Source of the DNA: Acidobacteriaceae bacterium
GTDB lineage: Bacteria; Acidobacteriota; Terriglobia; Terriglobales; Acidobacteriaceae
DNA: 38,494 nt
Reading direction: 5' to 3'
NCBI GenBank assembly: GCA_027307045.1
Contig: DAHUXR010000037.1
Location: forward strand, 1 to 38,494
The notes beneath the pieces are model-generated. The model saw only the letters and a list, made by a program, of their open reading frames with translations. It did no database searches and was not told the origin of the DNA. This document shows, piece after piece, positions 7,620-17,174 of this stretch. Positions within the stretch are counted from its first letter, which is position 1. Each line of letters opens with the position of its first letter. The position numbers were made by a program, and so were the translations under genes.

Positions 7620-8978
7620 ATGTTTCGGGTGTCCCTCTTGTTTTTATGTTTTATGCTGCCTCCGCTTTTGCCGGGGCAGACGACAATTCCGCTTAGCTCT
7701 TCCGCCGCGGGCCAAAGCCAACCGGCGACGCCAGCAGGCCAATCTGCGCCTCCCATGGCCACGCCCACGCCGACGCGCGACCGTCCTGCGGCCACGCAAA
7801 TCACGCTGGAGCAGGCAATCTCGCTGGCGCTGGCCAACAGTCCCAGCATCAAGGCTGCGCGCACGCAGATCCAGCAAAACCAGGCCCAGGAAATGACTGC
7901 CAATCTCCGCCCTAACCCGACCCTTGCCTGGGACTCGCAATTCATTCCCGTATTCAGCGGAGACTTCTCTACCGATGCGTTGAACAACCTGCAGCAATTT
8001 GATATCGGCCTGGGCTATCTCTTTGAGCGCGGGCACAAACGCCAGAACCGCCTGCAGGCTGCTCGCGATGCAACGGCCGTTACCGCGGCCCAGGTGGCCG
8101 ACACCGAGCGCACGCTGGTCTTCAACGTTGCGCAGCAGTTCATCAATGTTCTGCTGGCGAATTCCACTTTGCAGTTTGCGCTGGAAAACCTGAACAGCTT
8201 TCAGGATACGGTCAGGATCAGCGAGCAGCGTTACAAAGCCGGAGACATCAGTGAAGGCGACTACCTGAAGATCAAGTTGCAACTGCTGCAATTCCAGACC
8301 GACGTGAGTTCAGCGCGGGTGGCCAAGGTCCAGGCCCTGGGAAGCCTGCGCCAACTCGTTGGATACGCTTCACTCCCGCACGATTTTGACGTGGTCGGCG
8401 ACCTGGACTACAAGCCACTGACGGCCGCCCTGCCAGATTTGCAGGTAAAGGCGCTGGCCACGCGTCCGGATCTTTTAGCGGCGCAAAAGGGGGTAAAAGC
8501 CGCCAACAGCCAGATATCGCTGGCCAAGGCAAACGCCAAAGTGGATTTCAATGCTTCCGCCAGTTACTCGCACGTATCCGGCGCAAGCTCTACGTCGCTT
8601 TTTTTCAGCGTGCCGCTCCCGCTCTTCAATCGCAATCAAGGTGAAATTGCGCGCACCAAATTCGCGCTGACCGGCGCGGAGCTAACCGCCAGGGCCGCTG
8701 AAGACACGGTGATGACCGACGTGACGAATGCCTATGAGTCCGCAAGTTCCAACCAGGACGTGGTGAAACTGTACGTTTCCGGCTACCTGAAGCAGGCGCA
8801 GGATTCACGCGACATCAGCCAGTATGCGTATAAAGCGGGCGCAGCCACCTTGCTCGATTTTCTCGATGCCGAGCGGAGTTATCGCTCCACGGAGGTCGCA
8901 TACCGGCAAGCGGTGGCCGCCTATATGCTCAGCCTGGAGCAGTTGCGGCAGGCCATCGGGACCAGGAGTTTGCCATGA
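7620..8978 (+). CDS. TolC-family outer membrane efflux protein (CusC/CzcC-like)
   Basis: It is the outer-membrane channel of a tripartite efflux pump. The 452-residue protein has an N-terminal signal peptide (MFRVSLLFLCFMLPPLLPGQ) and a Pro/Ala/Thr-rich linker to about residue 60. Two OEP repeats rich in long amphipathic helices follow: ITLEQAISLALANSPSIKAAR at about 61-81, and the second repeat with LQVKALATRPDLLAAQKGVKAA. The ribosome site is strong (GGAGGGG, spacing about 5) before ATG 7620. Its stop overlaps the adaptor start as ATGA at 8975-8978, so the two are coupled. The distance of the signal peptide from the first repeat is slightly long, but similar linkers occur in the family. Confidence 0.93.
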   Translation: MFRVSLLFLCFMLPPLLPGQTTIPLSSSAAGQSQPATPAGQSAPPMATPTPTRDRPAATQITLEQAISLALANSPSIKAARTQIQQNQAQEMTANLRPNPTLAWDSQFIPVFSGDFSTDALNNLQQFDIGLGYLFERGHKRQNRLQAARDATAVTAAQVADTERTLVFNVAQQFINVLLANSTLQFALENLNSFQDTVRISEQRYKAGDISEGDYLKIKLQLLQFQTDVSSARVAKVQALGSLRQLVGYASLPHDFDVVGDLDYKPLTAALPDLQVKALATRPDLLAAQKGVKAANSQISLAKANAKVDFNASASYSHVSGASSTSLFFSVPLPLFNRNQGEIARTKFALTGAELTARAAEDTVMTDVTNAYESASSNQDVVKLYVSGYLKQAQDSRDISQYAYKAGAATLLDFLDAERSYRSTEVAYRQAVAAYMLSLEQLRQAIGTRSLP

Positions 8979-10147
8979 GACATTTTCACAACCAACTCCG
9001 CTCAACATCAATTCCTGCCAGGGGCGCGACTGTCGTAGCCATTGCGCTGGGGATAATTCTGTCCGGGTGTTCGGGTGGCGATCCGAAGGCCAAAGAAAAA
9101 AGCGCAACGGACAGCAACAAGACCCAGCTGTTTACCGTGCCGAAAGAGCAGCTTTCGCATATCCAGGTGGTCACGGTCCAACCCACTTCCTGGCCGCGCG
9201 TTCTGCGCCTGAACGGCACGGTCGCCTATAACAGCTTCCTCACCACGCCCGTGATTTCGCAGGTGAGCGGACCGGTAAGCCGGATTCTGGTTTCGCCTGG
9301 GCAGCAGGTGAAAAAGGGCCAGCCGATGTTGTATGTCAGCAGCCCGGACTATTCCCAGCTTCGCGCCAATTACCTGAAGGCGCGTGACGCTCATTCGCTG
9401 GCGCACAAAAATTATCTGCGCGCGCAGGACCTTTTTGCTCACCATGCGATTGCTGAACGCGATTTGCAGGCGGCAGAGTCGGCGGAGATACAGGCTCAGG
9501 CCGACCAGCAGGCGGCGGAGCAATCACTGAAAATTCTCGGCATTCCGCGCCCGGACACACTGATCGAAAATCCCACTTCGCCGGAAGTGCCGGTGCTTGC
9601 GCCTATCAGCGGGGAAGCCGTGGAGCGATTGGTGGCGCCGGGACAGGTGCTGCAGGCCGGTCAAACCCAATGCTTCACCATCTCCAATATGGCAACGGTC
9701 TGGGTGCTGGCCAATGTCTATGAAAATCAACTCGCCTATGTTCATGTGGGTGATCCGGTAACCATCAAGACAGACGCATATCCCGACGTATTTCATGGAC
9801 GGATTTCTTTCATGGGCGCGGCGCTGGACGCCACCTCTCGGACCCTGCAGGCGCGAATCGACACCAAGAATCCTGAAGGCCGATTGAAGAAAGACATGTA
9901 CGTTACAGCCACGGTGGTCGCGGGCAAGATCGATAACGCATTGCTGGTGCCGGATGCCGCAGTGCTACGCGATGCCGAGAATGAGCCGTTTGTTTATGTG
10001 GCTGTGGCGCAAGACCAGTTCGCGCGACGGCCGGTAAAGCTGGGCCAGAGCAGTGAGGGCAAAACGCAGATCGTCGCCGGCCTGCAACCGGGAGAACACG
10101 TCGCCGGTGACGGCAGCCTGTTTTTACAGTTTGCGAGTTCACAGTAG
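8975..10147 (+). CDS. RND efflux periplasmic adaptor (HlyD/CusB-like lipoprotein)
   Basis: This membrane-fusion protein links the RND pump to the outer-membrane channel. The 390-residue sequence starts with a lipoprotein signal. The hydrophobic stretch VVAIALGIILSGC ends at lipobox Cys32, followed by a Ser/Gly/Asp linker. The barrel-sandwich half GPVSRILVSPGQQVKKGQPM is at about residues 92-111. An alpha-helical hairpin follows (about 115-180), then the second half VLAPISGEAVERLVAPGQVL and the C-terminal beta domains. The start ATG overlaps the preceding TolC-like stop. No N-terminal or C-terminal His-rich or Met-rich metal chaperone segment is present, unlike some CusB proteins. Confidence 0.93.
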   Translation: MRHFHNQLRSTSIPARGATVVAIALGIILSGCSGGDPKAKEKSATDSNKTQLFTVPKEQLSHIQVVTVQPTSWPRVLRLNGTVAYNSFLTTPVISQVSGPVSRILVSPGQQVKKGQPMLYVSSPDYSQLRANYLKARDAHSLAHKNYLRAQDLFAHHAIAERDLQAAESAEIQAQADQQAAEQSLKILGIPRPDTLIENPTSPEVPVLAPISGEAVERLVAPGQVLQAGQTQCFTISNMATVWVLANVYENQLAYVHVGDPVTIKTDAYPDVFHGRISFMGAALDATSRTLQARIDTKNPEGRLKKDMYVTATVVAGKIDNALLVPDAAVLRDAENEPFVYVAVAQDQFARRPVKLGQSSEGKTQIVAGLQPGEHVAGDGSLFLQFASSQ

Positions 10148-10255
10148 GAATAGCCTCAAGGGGCCGGATTGCCCGAGCGGCCTGATGCAGGGCGGAAATA
10201 GACTGAAAGATGAAGACGGTCTATAAGCGGTTTGGAGCGTAGCGACAAAAACCAA

Positions 10256-13200
10256 ATGATCCATCGATTAGTCCAAGTTGCTTTGCGGCAGCGCTTTCTG
10301 GTGCTGATGTTGACCGTGCTGCTGATCATCGCCGGTGTCGTGTCCTTCCAGCGCATGCCGGTGGACGCGTATCCGGACCTTGCTCCGCCCACGGTCGAAC
10401 TCATCACGCAGTGGCCGGGTCACGCCGCGGAAGAAGTGGAGCGGCTCATCACGCTTCCGCTGGAAGTGGAAATGTCTGGCGCGCCCAACATGGTAGTGAT
10501 GCGCTCGATTTCGCTCTACGGGCTGTCCGATATCCGCCTTACGTTTGAAGAGGGAACCGATAACTATTTTTCCCGTCAGGTAATTTTCCAGAGAATTGGC
10601 GACGCGCAGCTTCCCACGGGCGTAACGCCCAGTATGGCGCCCCTATTCAGTCCCAGCGGATTGGTCTATCGCTACGTGCTTGAAAGCCCAGACCGCACTC
10701 CGCAAGAGCTGAAGACCATTGAAGATTGGGTGGTTGAGCGCGCGTACAAGTCCGTGCCCGGCGTAGCCGACGACTCCGGTCTGGGCGGCACCGTCATGCA
10801 GTACCAGGTGCTGCTTGATCCTTCACGGCTGTACGGATATCACCTTACAGTCCCGCAAGTGCTCCAGGCGCTTTCAGTGAATAATTCCAATGCCGGCGGC
10901 GGCTTTTACTCGCAAGGCGGACAGTTCTATTACGTCCGCGGCCTCGGGCTGGTGCAAAACACCAGCGATATCGGCAACATTGTGATTGCCAGCAATAAGG
11001 GAACGCCGATCCGAGTGCGCGACGTTGGCGACGTGACGATTGGAAACGCTCCGCGCCTGGGCCAGTTTGGGTTCCAGACGCACAATGAAAATCACGACGA
11101 TGCGGTGGAAGGCGTAATCCTGATGCGCCGCGACGAGCAGACGCAGACGGTCCTGAAAGCGGTGCAAAAGAAGACCGAGGAATTGAACAGCTCCATTCTG
11201 CCGCGTGACGTAAAGGTCCAGCCTTTTTATGATCGCAGCGATCTGGTTGAGGTAACCACGCGGACAGTGGAAGGCAATCTGATCCGCGGGATGATCCTGG
11301 TTCTGCTGGTCCTGCTTTTCTTCCTGGTTAGTATTCGCGCTGCCATTATTGTCGCGCTCACCATCCCGCTGGGACTGTTGTTTGCTTTCATCGTGCTGCA
11401 TGCGCATGACGTTTCCGCTAACCTGCTGTCCATCGGCGCCATTGATTTCGGCATCATCATTGACGGCACCGTGGTGATGGTGGAAAACATCTACCGCGAA
11501 CTGGCGTTGCGTGAAGGCCAGCCTTACAAGCTCAACGAAGTAATTCTGGCGGCGGCAAAAGACGTTGATCGCCCTATTTTTTATTCCGTCGCTGTCATCA
11601 TCGCCGGTTATCTTCCTATCTATGCGTTGAGCGGGCCTTCCGGGAAGCTGTTTCATCCCATGGCGGAAACCATGTCGTTCGCACTGATCGGCGCGCTGAT
11701 CCTTACTCTCACGCTGGTTCCCGTGCTGGCTTCTTATTGGTTCAAGAGTGGCGTAAAGGAATCAACGAACCGCGCATTTGAATGGATCAAGAAAATTTAT
11801 ACGCGGCAGCTTGACTGGTGCCTTGACCATCGCCGGCTCACGTTGCTGATAGCCGTTTTGATTTTTGCCGCAACGCTCTGCCTCGTTCCCTTTATCGGCG
11901 GCGAATTCATGCCGCATCTGGATGAAGGCGCGCTGTGGGTCCGGGCCACCATGCCTTACACAGTCTCATTTGAAGAGTCGAGCAAGATCGTGCCACAGAT
12001 TCGCAGCATCCTTATTTCTTACCCGCAGGTCACCGTGGTGGGATCCGAGCACGGACGTCCCGATGATGGCACCGATCCCACCGGCTTTTTCAATGCCGAA
12101 TTTTATGTCGGGTTGAAGCCGTACGATGATTCATCGTGGAAAGGGAAACTCGATACCAAGGAAAAGCTGATCGCCGCCATTGACAAACGGCTCGAATCCT
12201 TCCCCGGCATCATTTTCAATTACACCCAGCCTGCGGAAGACGCCGTGGATGAAGCGCTTACGGGATTGAAGAGCTCTCTGGCGGTAAAAATTTACGGTCC
12301 CGATCTTGATGTGCTGGAAAAGAAGGCCGTCGAGATCAAGAAGACCTTGCAAAACGTTCCCGGTTTCACTGATTTGACGGTGGTGCATGAACTGGGCCAG
12401 CCGAGCCTGAATATCAATGTTGATCGAGAGAAGATCGCGCGCTACGGCATTAACGTGGCCGACGTGGAAGCCGTGATACAGGCGGCAGTCGGCGGACAGG
12501 CAGCGACCCAGGTGGTGCAGGGAGAAAAGCTCTTTGATCTTGTCGTGCGGATGCAGCCGCAGTTCCGCAGCAGCGCGCAGGAAATCGGCAACCTGCTGGT
12601 GGGCACTCCGGACGGCCAGCAGATTCCCATTAGCCAGATGGCGGAAATCAAGCAGGGAAACGGCGCGTCATTCATCTATCGTGAAAACAACCGGCGCTAT
12701 ATTGGTGTGCAGTACAGCATTGAGAACCGCGACCTGCAACGCGCGGTGGAAGATGGCCAGGCCGCGGTGCAGAAAAACGTTTCGCTTCCCGGCGGATACC
12801 AGATCGCATGGGGCGGCGAATACGACCAGTTCATCGCCGCAAAAGAGCAGCTCACCATCATCGGCCCGCTGGCGGTGTTGTTGATTTTCTTCATCCTGTT
12901 TGCGCTGTATGGCAACTTCAAATTTCCCATGGCCATTGCCCTGGACGTGATCATGACCGAGCCAGTAGGCGCGCTGATTGCGCTCAAACTCACGCATACG
13001 CCGTTCAGCGTTTCATCTGTGCTCGGCCTGCTGGCTCTTATGGGAGTGTCAGTGGAAACGGGCGTGATCCTGATCTCTTACATCAACAAGCTCCGGCTGG
13101 AAGGCATGGATATACGAACCGCCACGCGCGAGGCGGCGCTGCTGCGGCTTCGCCCGATCATGATGACTGCGCTTGTAGCCTGTCTTGGCCTGCTGCCGGC

Positions 13201-13351
13201 GGCGCTGTCCACCGGCATCGGCTCAGATACGCAGAAGCCCTTTGCTATTGTGATTGTGGCCGGTCTCGTTTCGCGGCTGTTTCTCGGGTTCTTTATCAAT
13301 CCAGTGCTGTATCGAACCATCGCCCGCGAAGGTGACGTATTGCAGGTGTGA
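10256..13351 (+). CDS. Heavy-metal efflux RND transporter, CzcA/CusA family
   Basis: This proton-driven inner-membrane pump is the engine of the tripartite efflux system. At about 1031 residues it has the normal length, with two halves each made of a periplasmic loop and six membrane helices. MPVDAYPDLAPPTVEL near the N-terminus is the HME-RND signature. TM4 reads DFGIIIDGTVVMVEN starting at Asp397. The DFGx3DGx4VEN pattern is that of divalent-cation pumps (Co/Zn/Cd/Ni types) rather than the Cu/Ag type, so the substrate is more likely a divalent metal. The ATG at 10256 is chosen; an upstream in-frame TTG at 10232 would add 8 residues. The gap to the adaptor gene is 108 nt and holds no recognisable gene. 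Confidence 0.94.
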   Translation: MIHRLVQVALRQRFLVLMLTVLLIIAGVVSFQRMPVDAYPDLAPPTVELITQWPGHAAEEVERLITLPLEVEMSGAPNMVVMRSISLYGLSDIRLTFEEGTDNYFSRQVIFQRIGDAQLPTGVTPSMAPLFSPSGLVYRYVLESPDRTPQELKTIEDWVVERAYKSVPGVADDSGLGGTVMQYQVLLDPSRLYGYHLTVPQVLQALSVNNSNAGGGFYSQGGQFYYVRGLGLVQNTSDIGNIVIASNKGTPIRVRDVGDVTIGNAPRLGQFGFQTHNENHDDAVEGVILMRRDEQTQTVLKAVQKKTEELNSSILPRDVKVQPFYDRSDLVEVTTRTVEGNLIRGMILVLLVLLFFLVSIRAAIIVALTIPLGLLFAFIVLHAHDVSANLLSIGAIDFGIIIDGTVVMVENIYRELALREGQPYKLNEVILAAAKDVDRPIFYSVAVIIAGYLPIYALSGPSGKLFHPMAETMSFALIGALILTLTLVPVLASYWFKSGVKESTNRAFEWIKKIYTRQLDWCLDHRRLTLLIAVLIFAATLCLVPFIGGEFMPHLDEGALWVRATMPYTVSFEESSKIVPQIRSILISYPQVTVVGSEHGRPDDGTDPTGFFNAEFYVGLKPYDDSSWKGKLDTKEKLIAAIDKRLESFPGIIFNYTQPAEDAVDEALTGLKSSLAVKIYGPDLDVLEKKAVEIKKTLQNVPGFTDLTVVHELGQPSLNINVDREKIARYGINVADVEAVIQAAVGGQAATQVVQGEKLFDLVVRMQPQFRSSAQEIGNLLVGTPDGQQIPISQMAEIKQGNGASFIYRENNRRYIGVQYSIENRDLQRAVEDGQAAVQKNVSLPGGYQIAWGGEYDQFIAAKEQLTIIGPLAVLLIFFILFALYGNFKFPMAIALDVIMTEPVGALIALKLTHTPFSVSSVLGLLALMGVSVETGVILISYINKLRLEGMDIRTATREAALLRLRPIMMTALVACLGLLPAALSTGIGSDTQKPFAIVIVAGLVSRLFLGFFINPVLYRTIAREGDVLQV

Positions 13352-13453
13352 TCAGAGGAGAACGCACGAAAAAGAGAGCTCGCTTTAGGCCAAGGCCCTG
13401 CGCTGGCCTTCCGGGCAGCAGATTTTGTGCCTGCTTTCAACTAGAATTTACAG

Positions 13454-14308
13454 GTGATTACGGGGGCCAGTTCAGGCATCATCCAGGCATTTGCCGCGCT
13501 GGTGCGTTCAGAAATCGAAGACGAGCGGGTTGACCTTCTGCGCTCCGCACTGACGTTTGCGCGGATTGAAGATCCACAACTCGATATCGAGCATTATGTG
13601 CGGCACGTGGATGAGCTGGCTGCGCGCGTGGCGGAAAAAATCGAGGACCCGGACGACCCGGTGCAGATCATTGCCGCGCTGAACGACGTGCTTTTCCAGG
13701 AAGAAATGTTCCGCGGCAATACAGTGGATTATTACAGTCCGCGCAATTCCTTTCTTAATGATGTGCTTGACCGCCGCCTGGGCATTCCCATCACCCTGGC
13801 GCTGGTTTATATGGAGGTGGCGCGACGCGTGGGTTTTCAGTTGTTTGGCGTCGGGATGCCGGGACATTTCCTACTCAAGCACTATGACGTGGACGGCCAT
13901 TCCATTTTGATCGATGCTTTTGAGCGCGGGTCAATTGTTACTGAAGACGATTGCCGCCAGAAGCTCGATAGCATCTATGCCGGACAGGTGGCGCTGCAGC
14001 CGGAATTTCTTCTGGCCGTAACGCGCAGGCAGATGCTGACGCGCATGCTCAACAACCTGCGCTCGATTTATCTCTCACAGCGCGATTTCCGCAGGGCCGT
14101 GCAGGTGGTGGACCTGATCCTGGTGATTTATCCCCGCTCGCCGGAGGACATGAAGCAGCGCGCCGTGCTGCGGTATAACCTCAACGATTATCGCGGGGCG
14201 CTGAGCGATTTTGAGGAATACGTGAAAATGTCACCTGACGCGTCTGACGCGGAAGAGATCAGGCAGACTGCGCTGTCACTGCGCCGGTCAATGGCGACGA
14301 TGAACTAG
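13454..14308 (+). CDS. SirB1-family transglutaminase-like protein with TPR region
   Basis: The 284-residue cytosolic protein matches the SirB1/transglutaminase-like core. The block SPRNSFLNDVLDRRLGIPITLALVYMEVARRVGFQLFGVGMPGHFLLKH at about residues 96-144 is the diagnostic region (written here in its order but longer than usual motifs: key words NSFLNDVL, RRLGIPITLAL, VGMPGHFLL). The C-terminal part (about 200-280) forms TPR-like helices with NLRSIYLSQRDFRRAVQVV and RYNLNDYRGALSDFEEYV. The classical transglutaminase Cys is not evident, so enzymatic activity is unlikely. The start is GTG at 13454, a weak choice because no clear ribosome site precedes it. It lies about 100 nt after the RND gene on the same strand and converges with the ADOP gene. 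The molecular role is unknown to me. Confidence 0.85.
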   Translation: MITGASSGIIQAFAALVRSEIEDERVDLLRSALTFARIEDPQLDIEHYVRHVDELAARVAEKIEDPDDPVQIIAALNDVLFQEEMFRGNTVDYYSPRNSFLNDVLDRRLGIPITLALVYMEVARRVGFQLFGVGMPGHFLLKHYDVDGHSILIDAFERGSIVTEDDCRQKLDSIYAGQVALQPEFLLAVTRRQMLTRMLNNLRSIYLSQRDFRRAVQVVDLILVIYPRSPEDMKQRAVLRYNLNDYRGALSDFEEYVKMSPDASDAEEIRQTALSLRRSMATMN

Positions 14309-14396
14309 TTCTGCAATCCCGAATGCAACTGGGACCCCATCATTTAATCTAAAAGGCGACCGCCGCCACTTCAGCTCATTGCAAATCACTGTTCCT

Positions 14397-16871
14397 CTAC
14401 TCCCCGCGCAAGGCTTCCACGGGATCAACCGTGGCCGCGCGGCGCGAAGGCAGATAGCTTGCCAGCAGCGCCGTGGCCACCAATCCAATCGAGACCGAGC
14501 TGTAGGTCAATAGATCAATAGGCTTCACGCCAAAGAGCAAAGTGGAAAGAAAGCGCATGCAGATCAACGCAGCCACCAGTCCAAAGGCGACGCCAATCGC
14601 GCTCAGCGCCAGCCCATGGCGGACAAACATTCCGGTGAGTTCACTCCTTTGCGCGCCCATCGCCATGCGGATGCCGATCTCACGCGTGCGCTGCGACACC
14701 GAATACGCGATCACGCCATAGATCCCCACGGTCCCAAGCAGAAGCGCCATCACGCCGGCCACGCCCAGCATCAGCAGCGTGAATGAAGTCCGCGCCATGG
14801 AACTGCGATAGAAATAGTCCACGGTATGCACTTTAGCCAGCGGTAAATTGGGATCCACCGACCACACGGCCTGCCGCACTTCTTTCATCAGACTTTCTGT
14901 ACCTGCGCGCGGGGTGCGCAGAGTGAAAGAAAGCTCTCGGCGTGTGCTTACTCCGTCGCCTTCAAAATTGCGCATCAGCAGTGGCCAATAAGCCACGGTG
15001 GAAGGCTTCTGGTTCAGGCCGTCATCGTACACGTTGCTCACCACGCCAACCACTTCGCGCCAGTCGTCGGTTGAGCCCACGCGAATGCGTTTGCCCAGCG
15101 CGGCGGCAGGATCGTGCCACATCTCGCGCGCCACGTTTTCTGAAACAAGCGCCACAGGATTCAGGTTGTAAATGTCCGTCCAGGTCAGGTCGCGTCCCGC
15201 AAGCAGAGGAGTGCCCATGGTTTTCAGGAACCCCGGTGAAATCCATTTAAAGCGCCGCAGTGCCGCCAGTTCACCCGGTCGGTAGGTGTGGTCTTCAGCA
15301 AACACCGGATCGAAGCTTCCGTTTCCATCCAGCGGAATGCTGGTGGAGAGCCCGATGGACGTGACGCCCGGCACCGCCTCGACTTTGTGCATGATTTCTT
15401 CAAACTTGCGCGGGACGTTCTGATCGTCGGCCACAACGCTCTTGGGCAGGGCGATGGTGAAGGTCTGAATTTCTTCAGGCGCGCTAAAGCCGGGTTGCAC
15501 ACGCGTGAGAGCGACGAAGGTCCGCGTCATCAAACCGGAACAGATCAAGGCCAGCAGCGCCAGCGCCACCTGTATCACCACCAGCACGCTGCGCGCGCGA
15601 TGCTGCTCGCGGCTCTGGCTCATGCCGCGCGCGCCTTCACGCAGTCCCGTGGCCAGCCGCGCGCCCGCGTGTTTGAAAATGGGAATCGAGCCGAACAAGA
15701 TGCTGGCCAGCAGCGCTACGCCCAGGGTAAACAGCAACACCCAGCCATCCATGCCAATCTCATGCACGCGCGGCAAGCTGCGTGGCGCCGCCGATACCAG
15801 CAAACGCAACGCGCCATAGGCAAGGCCCAGCCCCAGCAAGCTGCCCAACAATCCCAGCACAACGCTTTCAAACAGCAGCTCAGAAGCAATGCGTCCCCAG
15901 TGCGCGCCCAGAGCTGAGCGGATCGCCAACTCCTGGCGGCGTCCGTCCACGCGCACCAGCACCAGGTTGGCCACGTTGGCGCAGGCAATCAGCAGCACCA
16001 GCACAATTGCTCCCATCAACACCCAGAGCGTCTTGCCAATGTCGCCCACCACGCGGTCCTTTAACGGCGAAATTTTGGGTTCAAGGCGCGCGTCCTGAAA
16101 CATCTTCAGGCTAAAGCCCGGAGGCGCTGGAAAGCTCGAGAGCACGACGGGCAGCATACGCGCCACGTCAGAGCTGGCCTGCTCGATTGTTACACCCGGC
16201 TTAAGCCGCGCCACGGTGAAGTAACTGAAATTTCCCAGGAAGATCTTGGGCCGGTCGAATTGGAAGGGCACCAGCACTGCCGGATCATCCTGATCAAGTA
16301 TGTGAAAGTTCCTGGGCATCACTCCGATGACCTGGGTCAGCTTGCCATCCACCTTGATGTTTTGTCCCACAATGCCGCGATCGCCGCCAAACTTCTGCTG
16401 CCAGTAGCCATACATGAGGATGGCGGTCAGAGGACTGCTAGGGATGTCATCCTGGCGGGAAAAGCCGCGGCCCAGCATGGGATTGACGCCCAGGATCGAG
16501 GTCATTCCGTCCGTCATGCGTTGCGCCCGCACCTGTTCCGGCTCGCCAATTCCGGTGATGCTGACCGAATCGGCGGTCATCATGGCAACGTCTTGAAAGC
16601 TGTGGTTCTGGTCGCGATAGATGAAATAGTTGGAAGGCGCGCCTGGGAAGGTCCCCGCCGAATTGATCCCAGGAGCCGCATGGGCAACGGTTACAAGTTG
16701 TTCTGGCTTTGGATACGGTAGCGGCTTAAGCAGTATGCCCTCAAGCACGCTAAACACAACCGTGTTTGCGCCCACTCCGGCCGCAAGCGTAATCAGCGTT
16801 ACGGCCGTAAACATGGGCGTGCGAAACAACCGCCGCAGCACTTGCCTGAGTTGTGAGCTGAAATTTGCCAT
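14397..16871 (-). CDS. ABC transporter permease of the ADOP type (FtsX/MacB-like, duplicated)
   Basis: The 824-residue membrane protein has the architecture of acidobacterial duplicated orphan permeases. An N-terminal helix (FTAVTLITLAAGVGANTVVFS) is followed by a MacB-like periplasmic domain and three helices near residues 280-420. A second periplasmic domain and three C-terminal helices come next, and it ends DPVEALRGE. Such proteins lack an ATPase, and none is encoded beside it. The substrate is unknown; lipid, peptide or macrolide export is only a family-level guess. The frame is open to 16997, but ATG 16871 has a GGGAG ribosome site about 9 nt upstream and starts the usual short cytoplasmic segment (MANFSSQLRQVLRRLFRTP). 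ADOP proteins are the strongest phylum clue in the window. Confidence 0.93.
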   Translation of the reverse strand: MANFSSQLRQVLRRLFRTPMFTAVTLITLAAGVGANTVVFSVLEGILLKPLPYPKPEQLVTVAHAAPGINSAGTFPGAPSNYFIYRDQNHSFQDVAMMTADSVSITGIGEPEQVRAQRMTDGMTSILGVNPMLGRGFSRQDDIPSSPLTAILMYGYWQQKFGGDRGIVGQNIKVDGKLTQVIGVMPRNFHILDQDDPAVLVPFQFDRPKIFLGNFSYFTVARLKPGVTIEQASSDVARMLPVVLSSFPAPPGFSLKMFQDARLEPKISPLKDRVVGDIGKTLWVLMGAIVLVLLIACANVANLVLVRVDGRRQELAIRSALGAHWGRIASELLFESVVLGLLGSLLGLGLAYGALRLLVSAAPRSLPRVHEIGMDGWVLLFTLGVALLASILFGSIPIFKHAGARLATGLREGARGMSQSREQHRARSVLVVIQVALALLALICSGLMTRTFVALTRVQPGFSAPEEIQTFTIALPKSVVADDQNVPRKFEEIMHKVEAVPGVTSIGLSTSIPLDGNGSFDPVFAEDHTYRPGELAALRRFKWISPGFLKTMGTPLLAGRDLTWTDIYNLNPVALVSENVAREMWHDPAAALGKRIRVGSTDDWREVVGVVSNVYDDGLNQKPSTVAYWPLLMRNFEGDGVSTRRELSFTLRTPRAGTESLMKEVRQAVWSVDPNLPLAKVHTVDYFYRSSMARTSFTLLMLGVAGVMALLLGTVGIYGVIAYSVSQRTREIGIRMAMGAQRSELTGMFVRHGLALSAIGVAFGLVAALICMRFLSTLLFGVKPIDLLTYSSVSIGLVATALLASYLPSRRAATVDPVEALRGE

Positions 16872-17009
16872 TTGAGACTGCTCCCTTCGCCGGCCGCGCA
16901 GGCACACGTATATAGACGGATTATGACTGCCTTTTATGAATACGTAAGCTGGAGAAAAAAGTTTGCAGAAAATCAGCGCTGGCTTGAAAAAGATCATAGG
17001 CGGCGCCGG
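16872..17009. promoter_or_regulatory. Upstream region of the ADOP gene
   Basis: The gap between the GH13 stop and the ADOP start is 303 nt. This half should contain the minus-strand promoter of the permease gene, but no convincing -35/-10 pair was seen. The other half carries the DUF2442 fragment listed separately. Confidence 0.3.
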
Positions 17010-17141
17010 TTATCGGGCTTTGCGTGGAGCAGGAGCGCCGCGCAGGAGACCTTCCGTGCTCAATTCTTCGTCAAGGTCTGGCCAGTGAATGCCGTATCCG
17101 CCGCCGGCAATTTTCCATGAACCTTTTGCAGATCGCAGCAA
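17010..17141 (-). pseudogene. C-terminal fragment of a DUF2442 gene
   Basis: Read on the minus strand, an in-frame stretch of 43 codons ends with TAA at 17010-17012. It encodes GSWKIAGGGYGIHWPDLDEE followed by LSTEGLLRGAP. GYGIHWPD-DE-LS-EGLLRG is the hallmark C-terminal half of DUF2442 proteins, which are usually about 80-100 residues and sometimes toxin-antitoxin associated. The N-terminal half of the family is absent. Immediately upstream on the same strand lies the stop of the GH13 gene (17175), so there is no room for the missing part. The first possible start is TTG at 17141, with no ribosome site. I therefore call it a truncated remnant, left by a deletion or rearrangement at this junction. 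Confidence 0.7.
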
Positions 17142-17174
17142 ACAAACCCGGCATGTGCACAGCGCAATCCTTAC

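Noticed and set aside
10165..10235. tRNA-like start GCCGGATTGCCCGAGCGGCC before the RND gene
   Set aside because: The first 20 nt look like a D-arm, but no anticodon arm, T-loop (GTTCGAATC-like) or acceptor pairing follows.
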